NCBI GenBank assembly: GCA_009103225.1
Contig: RHPI01003642.1
Span: forward strand, 859,099-923,098
Length of the DNA: 64,000 nucleotides
Direction: 5' to 3'
Source: Chlorokybus atmophyticus
Taxonomy: Eukaryota; Streptophyta; Chlorokybophyceae; Chlorokybales; Chlorokybaceae
Positions 58,203-64,000 of this stretch are shown in pieces (within the stretch, counting starts at the first letter, position 1; each line of letters begins with the position of its first letter). The notes under the pieces are model-generated. The model was given only the letters and a program-made list of their open reading frames with translations. It was not told where the DNA came from and did no database searches. Made by a program: the position numbers and the translations under genes.

Positions 58203-61200
58203 TCAATCCAACTCCTCCATGCTGGTGCCTGCATATTCTCCTGCTGTAGCTCCAGGGTCACCGTTTTCCTGGAAACATAAATGTGTGTGCAAACATACCT
58301 TGGTGGCCACACCCGCTTACACAGAATGATGACACGACGATGATGAATGAGAACGCCATGCCATCCAGAAAACAAAATCTCACCGCATGAGAGCCGCTCA
58401 CCCGCTGACGCTTGGCTGGCGAGCCAGATAGGTACGCATCACTCAAAGGTCTTGGCGTTCCCATTGCGGCCTGCGCCTGCAAATCCCTCGCCACCACTGC
58501 ATTCCATTCCCTGCGCTCCTCCTGCGAGAGTCGCCACAGTAATGTAAGTTTTTAAGTCACATGACTAGCACTTGGTTAAGTGCCTAGCTGCAGACAAGCA
58601 AAGTGCTCGCCAGCAAATGCATGCTTGATGTATTGACTGATACAGCTAACACAGTAGCCTGCTGTCAAGCGGTTTAGCACCTCTGAAAGTACGCCGTCGG
58701 CATCTTCAGCACTGATGGGTTCGTCTGTTTGGTGCACACCTACCAGATTGTGTCAGCAACCACACATGTACCATGCTGACAAGCAACGAACACATACCTG
58801 CTGGCTGCTGTCGCGTTGACTGCGCTTGAGTGTTGTTAGCATTGCCAAAGAGCTGAGCTACCATAGGCATCATACGAGTCATCATGCTAGACAAGTCAGG
58901 AGCAGCAGTTGATGGATTGGACGCGGATCCTGCTGCTTGCTGCGGCGCCATAAGCTGCTGCATAACACCATCCAAAGCACCGCTATTAACCATCTGCGAG
59001 ACCAGCTGACCAATGTTGCCCCCGGCTGCAGCCGAGCTGGTGGTGGTACTTCCGCCTGTTGTTGGTCCACCTGCACCTAGTGCCTGTGCCAACTGACCTA
59101 CTATATTGCCTAGACCGCCGCCCTGCGCTGAGTTGTTCAAAGCACCGAGCATTTGGCTCAGATCGAGCTGGCCTGATGCCGGCGGCCTCTGTTGCGGCGC
59201 TGTTTGGTGTGGTGGTTGTGTTGGCAGCGGCGGCGGCTGATGTTGTCCGGCTGCACTACTGCCCTGCAGCGCCCGCAATGATTCCATGACTTGCCCCAGA
59301 GCAGCGTTGGTCTGTGAAGGCTGTCCGGCTGCACTGCTGCCCTGCAGCGCCCGCAGTGAGTCCATCACTTGCCCCAGAGCGACGTTTGTCTCTGAAGGTG
59401 CTTGTGCACTGGAAGGTGTGGCTTGGAGAGGCGCACTGCTGGGTGTTGGTTGTGAGGCAGGCTGCAAATGAGGCGCTTCTGGCGCTGCTGCTGATGGTCG
59501 GCGACGCTGTGAGGACAAGCAGTATCAATCAAGGAACGCAAGGGCATCACTGTACTGTAAGGTGTAGGTTAACACCAATAGCTACTCACACTCATCCTCA
59601 TCGGCAGGGCACCAATGCCGAGTCCAGCTGGTTGTTGCGCAGCTGGCTGTGCTGATGCTGCTGCACCTGCTGCTGCTGTTGCTGCTTGAGCCTGAGTTGT
59701 GTTCGTGGTTGCTGGTGCCGTGCTGGCTACAGTTTGAGACGCAGTGCTTGAAGAGGTAAAAACTGCAGTCTGTGTGCCTGTAGCTGATGAGTTCTGCATT
59801 CGGCACATCATTCTGGGCATGAGTAAGCAGCACTGAAGTGCGACACAGCAAACAACCAGCAGAGCAATTGCTGACCATATCGGGAACCCTTCCGAATGCC
59901 ATTGAGATCAGAGGTGCTACAGCACCCAAGACAGCTTGTGCACGTTGTGCGTCGCCACCCAGTTGAGGTGCAGGCGCAGCCCCTAAGTTGCGAGGCGGTT
60001 GGTCAAGGCGGATCAGTACATACGCGGATACAATGCGCAGAGCATGCAATAGAGCCAACTGCAGAACTGCCGCATGCTATACCAAACTATGCACCTGTGC
60101 CTGCTGTCTGTGCTGGTGCTGCTGTAGCTGTGCCTGTGGCAGCACGTGCACCGGTGGCAGACGTACTCACAGCTCCTGTGCTGTCCACCCTAAACACAAA
60201 CGCGGGGCCTGCAACCCCTGGAGTTGCCCCCGCTGGCCGCGGTGCCTGCAATCGTACCATGTTCATGTGCCGCGCGAATTGACCAGCAGTCTGTCAGACT
60301 GGGAGCAGCTTCGAGGACAACAGCACATTCAACAAGAAGTACAAGCGCACCTCAGCACCGGTTGGCACCGCGGGGTTGTCGTTTGGGACTGGGACACCAT
60401 GAGGTGCAACGCCAGCATCTGAAGTCATGGTCTGGATATGAACCGCGATATGGTGGGGCGGATGCGGCATGCCATTGACAGGCGGGTTGAAACCGAACGC
60501 TGCATCCCCAAACGTGATTGGCTGCAAGGAGAAGTAAGATGTCTGTTGATGCCAAGAGAGCGGCAATCCATGCCACAATGCTAGAAACCAGCAAGACAAA
60601 CTGACCATGGGGATGGTGACATGGTTTCCAGCCGGAGCAATGAAAGCGGTAGGCCTGTCTGGTAGAAGTCGCTGTTCCTGCGCACGGGAGAGGGGGATGA
60701 TGTACAAGCAGCTTATGCAGACGATGGTCATTCTGCCATGACCAATTGTAGCATACCGCAGGCGCCATGAGATTGACAGCTGTGGTTGCACGTCCAAGCT
60801 CCAACAACAAAGCACCCAGATACTGTACGATACGCCGCACGCGCTGCAACTCCGATTGTGCGCCTGTTCGCTGGAACACTTCCATGTGCGCTTCATTGCG
60901 CAGGTGCGCACCAGCTCTCTGCAAACACCCCAGAAAACATTGGCACACAATCATGTGGCAGACTATATTCTACGTAGCAAGACTCTACTTACCCCTAATG
61001 CTGCTGCTGCACGACCCACGAGGAGTTGTTCAACTCGAGCCATGAGGTTGCCCAGCTCGCCATATGTTGCCCTGGGAGGTGTGGGTGCGGAAGCAGGGGT
61101 GCTTGCAGGCGCACTCACTGATGGGGCACCTTGCTGGTCTGAACCGGAGGCCGTCGCGGTTTCTGTTGACACTGAAGGAGCTGCAACTGTTGATGTACCG

Positions 61201-62699
61201 GTTGACGCAGTTGTTGCAACCGAACTGTTGGCGGCAGGAATGCCGACTACAACATTCACTGCACCCAAGTTCATAGGAACTGCTCCACTTTGGACCACAA
61301 CTGCAGGTACCCGTACTTCAGGCTGTGTTCCACGTGCTGCTGGCTCTGCTGCAGGAATACTGAAAGGGTCTGCATCGGGTGCCGCATTGCCGGTCTCTGC
61401 CAAGATGTGAGACCCATATAAGAACCAGCCTTCGTATGCATGTAAATCCACCTGGATACATGCTCCTGTCGCTGTCAAGCATGCCATGTGGACCACTGGG
61501 ACACCGTTCTAGGTGACCAAGACACATGAGGCATAAGTGCACAGTCGTAAGCTACACATGGTCTACATGCATGACCCATTCCCACTGCAAACAATTACCT
61601 AGTGCAGTCAGCATGGTCTCAATGGTGTCAACAAACCGGTTCATAGTCACAACAGCGTTCGGCATCGGCTGCAAGCAACAGCGACGGATGAGTCAACCAC
61701 TACGTGGCAACAATTACGACGATTTGCGCGTTATGAGGACATGTGCACAGGTCAGAACTGCCATGCAAGCCTGCAGTATTATCATGCAGTAGCACAACTC
61801 TTGCAGCGCGCAACACCATAGGCGTACCTGGCGATGCACAGCAACACGAGGGTGACCAGAATTCATTGTTCCAGGTGTTGGTGCACCTGCCATGGGCACC
61901 GAAGTTTCAAACTGCACCTGTACTTCACTTAGTTGAACTTGCGGACCTTGCTCGCCACTCTGAGTTGCAGTTCCTGCAGGAGCAGAACCAGCCTACAGCA
62001 ACCATGCCAACAAGTATCAACCAAGATGGTCCCATGAACTCCGCCCTATCGAAGCTTTAAGGAGAAAGCCCTGCTTGACATCTGCCCTCATCCCCACACA
62101 CTGCCAGTGTTCGGCCGAGCCATCAACCACAGATGGCATGATAGATATGTGCGACGACGATGCGACAAGTTTGACAAAGCGTTCGACAAGCTCCATGTAT
62201 GAGTCCTTCCTCGCCACAAAGAAGCCCGGCATAGACCAAGACTTAGAACAGTACTCGACGGACATTGCACATGTACCTGTGCTGCACCAGGTGCTGGCTG
62301 TGTGCCCATCTGATATCCGAGGCCCATGGAGTTCAGCACGCCAGCAACGATCTGTTTGCAGCAAAGAGTCAAACATCTGCGTCGGAGGAACGCAGTCCAC
62401 AAGACTGTTGCATTCCTTCAACGCATTTTCTATGTAGCATAGAAGGGTGGGCGTCAGCCTAAGGGCACAGGTTGATGACGCACCTGGTTGATGTCTGGCA
62501 CACCTGTGTAGTCAGGTATGTTTATTGCACCCATCATGACGCTGTGCTGGACACCGTGGCTCTGCTGCTGGCCAGGCTGCGTTCCAGGTGCAGTCTCCTC
62601 TGTCTGAGTTTGGCTGCCGGGAACTCTCACGACCATATGGATGACATGACCCGTATCTACATCTGCGCACAGATGAATGGTAAGCATACAAAGCTGTGC

Positions 62700-62730
<31 letters not shown>

Positions 62731-63082
62731 TCTGCTAACGACTGTTGGTCTATACTGTAGTCTGCGATGGTGTGTTCATCCTTGAGAACACGTCCTCTGT
62801 ATATCAGCCTCTGGTTAGCGGCGTCCACCTCCGTCAGTGCAGCGACACGCTCCCGCAATTCGGCAACGGCAATCTGGCATGTACGAAGGGTTGGCTACTT
62901 CGCACAGCGTGCATGAGTGCATAACTTTGGCGTTTGTGAACGCATGGACATTGGAAGCAAAGACTTACATGGCGGGGTATCTGAAGCTGGTGTTCTTGAC
63001 CGTCAATCAACTTGACTTTTATGCTTAACTCGTCCTGCTGCACGGAACTTCCCCCAGCGTCGCTACTGCTCTCATTGTTCAT
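58203..63082 (-). CDS. BAG6: BAG6/Scythe homologue with N-terminal ubiquitin-like domain, multi-exon
   Basis: Holdase and quality-control factor for mislocalised and tail-anchored proteins, nuclear and cytosolic. First exons on the minus strand are 63082-62969, 62873-62756, 62662-62484, 62351-62277, 61992-61828 and 61668-61599, with agreeing phases. The ubiquitin-like domain covers exons 1-3 (ELSIKVKLIDGQEHQLQIPR, VDAANQRLIYRGRVLKDEHT, VIHMVVRVPG) and is followed by VMMGAINIPDYTGVPD, as in BAG6. The middle is Ala/Gln/Pro/Thr-rich. Near the C-terminus, exon 58521-58402 has the diagnostic PRPLSDAYLSGSPAKRQR. The last exon (58268-58203), joined in phase 0, gives a short acidic tail ending SMEELD then TGA. 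That is far shorter than the vertebrate BAG domain, so the BAG-like C-terminus is missing or coded by an exon I did not find; an alternative frame to 58067 exists. Intron 2 carries an (AT)n tract. Confidence 0.87.
59244..59399 (-). repeat. 78-bp tandem duplication coding 26-residue repeat in BAG6
   Basis: Two adjacent copies code ALGQVMDSLRALQGSSAAGQ and ALGQVMESLRALQGSSAAGQ, each preceded by SETNV or SQTNA. The few silent and replacement differences point to a moderately recent duplication inside the low-complexity part of BAG6. Confidence 0.9.
62703..62730. repeat. (AT)n microsatellite in BAG6 intron 2
   Basis: Fourteen AT units directly downstream of a donor-proximal stretch; it lies between exons 2 and 3. 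Confidence 0.95.
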
Positions 63083-63932
63083 CGCTCTGCAGGTTAGCAC
63101 GTCAAGCAGCATTCACTCAAGGCATCATGTTGAAAGAGAAATATACAAACGCAACAGCACACTCACTGACACTCGATGACCGTGCGTGAAGGTATATGTG
63201 ACATGGAGTAAAGCAGAAACAACTGATCTTACTTGCGTAAACACTGTACGCGTTGAAAAATGACAGCAAGTGCAAGGCCTCCAGGCCAACTGCAACAAGC
63301 ATGCAACAAGCCACTCAACGCATGCTTGCCTGTCCAACCACGTACCCTGTTTCCCGTAATTGAACCTCACAGGACTTTTGTTGATACTTCCAAACCCCAA
63401 AGATCCCGATCGCAGGTGAACCAGCCAATAACGGTACACTCTACGGCCACCCCACGCCAAGCACGCCGCCGCCTGCTCCTTGTCCTCCTTCACGACATGC
63501 GGGAGGAGCGCTGAGCGCTGCGTTTAGGGTTTAGGGTTTCGAGATCAGTGATATCGCTGAGAATTATGTATCTGCCATGTTTTGAATATCGGTTAGCACG
63601 TAGATCGACGAACCAAACCGCAAGTGTCGACCGTCGACGTGTCAACTACCACGTGGACAGTTGCAGTTGCCGCCTGCTTGCATAAGCTTACACACAGTCT
63701 GTGACACAGACACAACAGTCTTGCTTGCTTGTTTGCTTGCTCGGTCCGCGATCTGCTTGTAGTGGCTGCTACCACAAGTGCACAGCTTGCGGCAAGCGTA
63801 ACTGTGAACAATGTTGGCAGAGCTTGAGTCAAGCCGCTTAATGCTATGTTGAAGCTGTTGACAGTTTGGTGCTAGCTTGATCTGTTGCAGTGCTGTGCAG
63901 TTTAGTGCAGTGCATTCTTTGATTTTTCAGCC
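63083..63932. promoter_or_regulatory. Divergent promoter region of BAG6 and the 63.9-kb gene, with telo-box-like repeat
   Basis: The 850 bp between two divergent start codons contain no gene. At 63523-63539 the sequence TTTAGGGTTTAGGGTTT occurs, two and a half plant-type telomere units. In plants short copies (telo-boxes) are promoter elements; here it lies about 440 bp upstream of the BAG6 start. It may also be an internal telomere scar. Confidence 0.55.
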
Positions 63933-64000
63933 ATGGACGCCTTCTATGTAGTAGCGTTCGGCTTCCTGCTGCTGGTGTGCGTCGGCCTGGAGTTGGGCAA
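63933..64000 (+). CDS. Start of a membrane protein gene, cut by window end
   Basis: ATG at 63933 opens MDAFYVVAFGFLLLVCVGLE, a strongly hydrophobic first helix, and runs off the window. The preceding TTTGATTTTTCAG looks like a splice acceptor, so the 5' UTR may be spliced just before the start. The product cannot be named from 22 residues. Confidence 0.5.
   Translation, partial: MDAFYVVAFGFLLLVCVGLELG

Noticed and set aside
58067-58270. Longer BAG6 C-terminus via a 17-nt exon and a frame ending at 58067
   Set aside because: It needs an extra micro-exon, and the product resembles no BAG6 tail; the two-exon phase-0 splice to 58203 is simpler, though not proven.

Overview
The window is nuclear DNA of a photosynthetic eukaryote, most likely a green alga. 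Its genes are cut by many GT-AG introns. One gene carries a (Ser)Pro-rich linker typical of chlorophyte wall/ECM proteins, another a chloroplast-type presequence with CP12-like cysteine pairs, and a plant-type TTTAGGG repeat sits in a promoter. TGA, TAG and TAA all end reading frames, so the code is standard. There are gaps or ambiguous bases at 26301-26411, 32259 and 49302.

Two gene-dense arms flank a repeat-rich middle. Left arm (1-24.4 kb): the checkpoint kinase ATR (+, 5' end at or before the window edge, stop at 11584); an ASC-1/TRIP4-type C2HC5 zinc-finger protein (-, 13562-15849); the Golgi pH regulator/GTG-type channel GPHR (+, 16093-19232), head to head with ASC-1; and a secreted GH79-like glycosidase with a Pro-rich linker and C-terminal beta-sandwich (-, 20029-24365). 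Right arm (54.9-64 kb): a plastid-targeted protein joining CP12-like cysteine pairs to two EF-hands (+, 55270-56455); a BAG6/Scythe homologue (-, 58203-63082); and the first exon of a membrane protein (+, 63933 to the window end). Exon phases of ASC-1, GPHR, the glycosidase and the CP12/EF-hand gene were checked through to the stop, giving 400, 465, 872 and 268 residues.

The middle (24.4-54.2 kb) is almost entirely mobile DNA: a gag relic (29.7-31.2 kb), a decayed Ty1/copia element (36.0-40.8 kb), a Tnp2-type transposase relic (43.0-46.3 kb) with a miniature LTR (TRIM) element nested inside it, an internally deleted pogo/Tigger-like DNA transposon with intact TA-flanked terminal repeats (51.7-53.9 kb), two related TATA-bearing LTR-like modules, four arrays of a GGACCA-N4-TGGTCC dyad, a run of perfect hairpins, and a 105-bp identical inverted duplication.

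The host genes do not form a pathway; ATR (DNA damage), ASC-1 and BAG6 (transcription and protein quality control), GPHR (Golgi ion balance), the wall glycosidase and the plastid regulator are independent loci. The most novel-looking coding item is the CP12-like/EF-hand protein, and the most novel-looking DNA item is the dispersed GGACCA-N4-TGGTCC dyad array.
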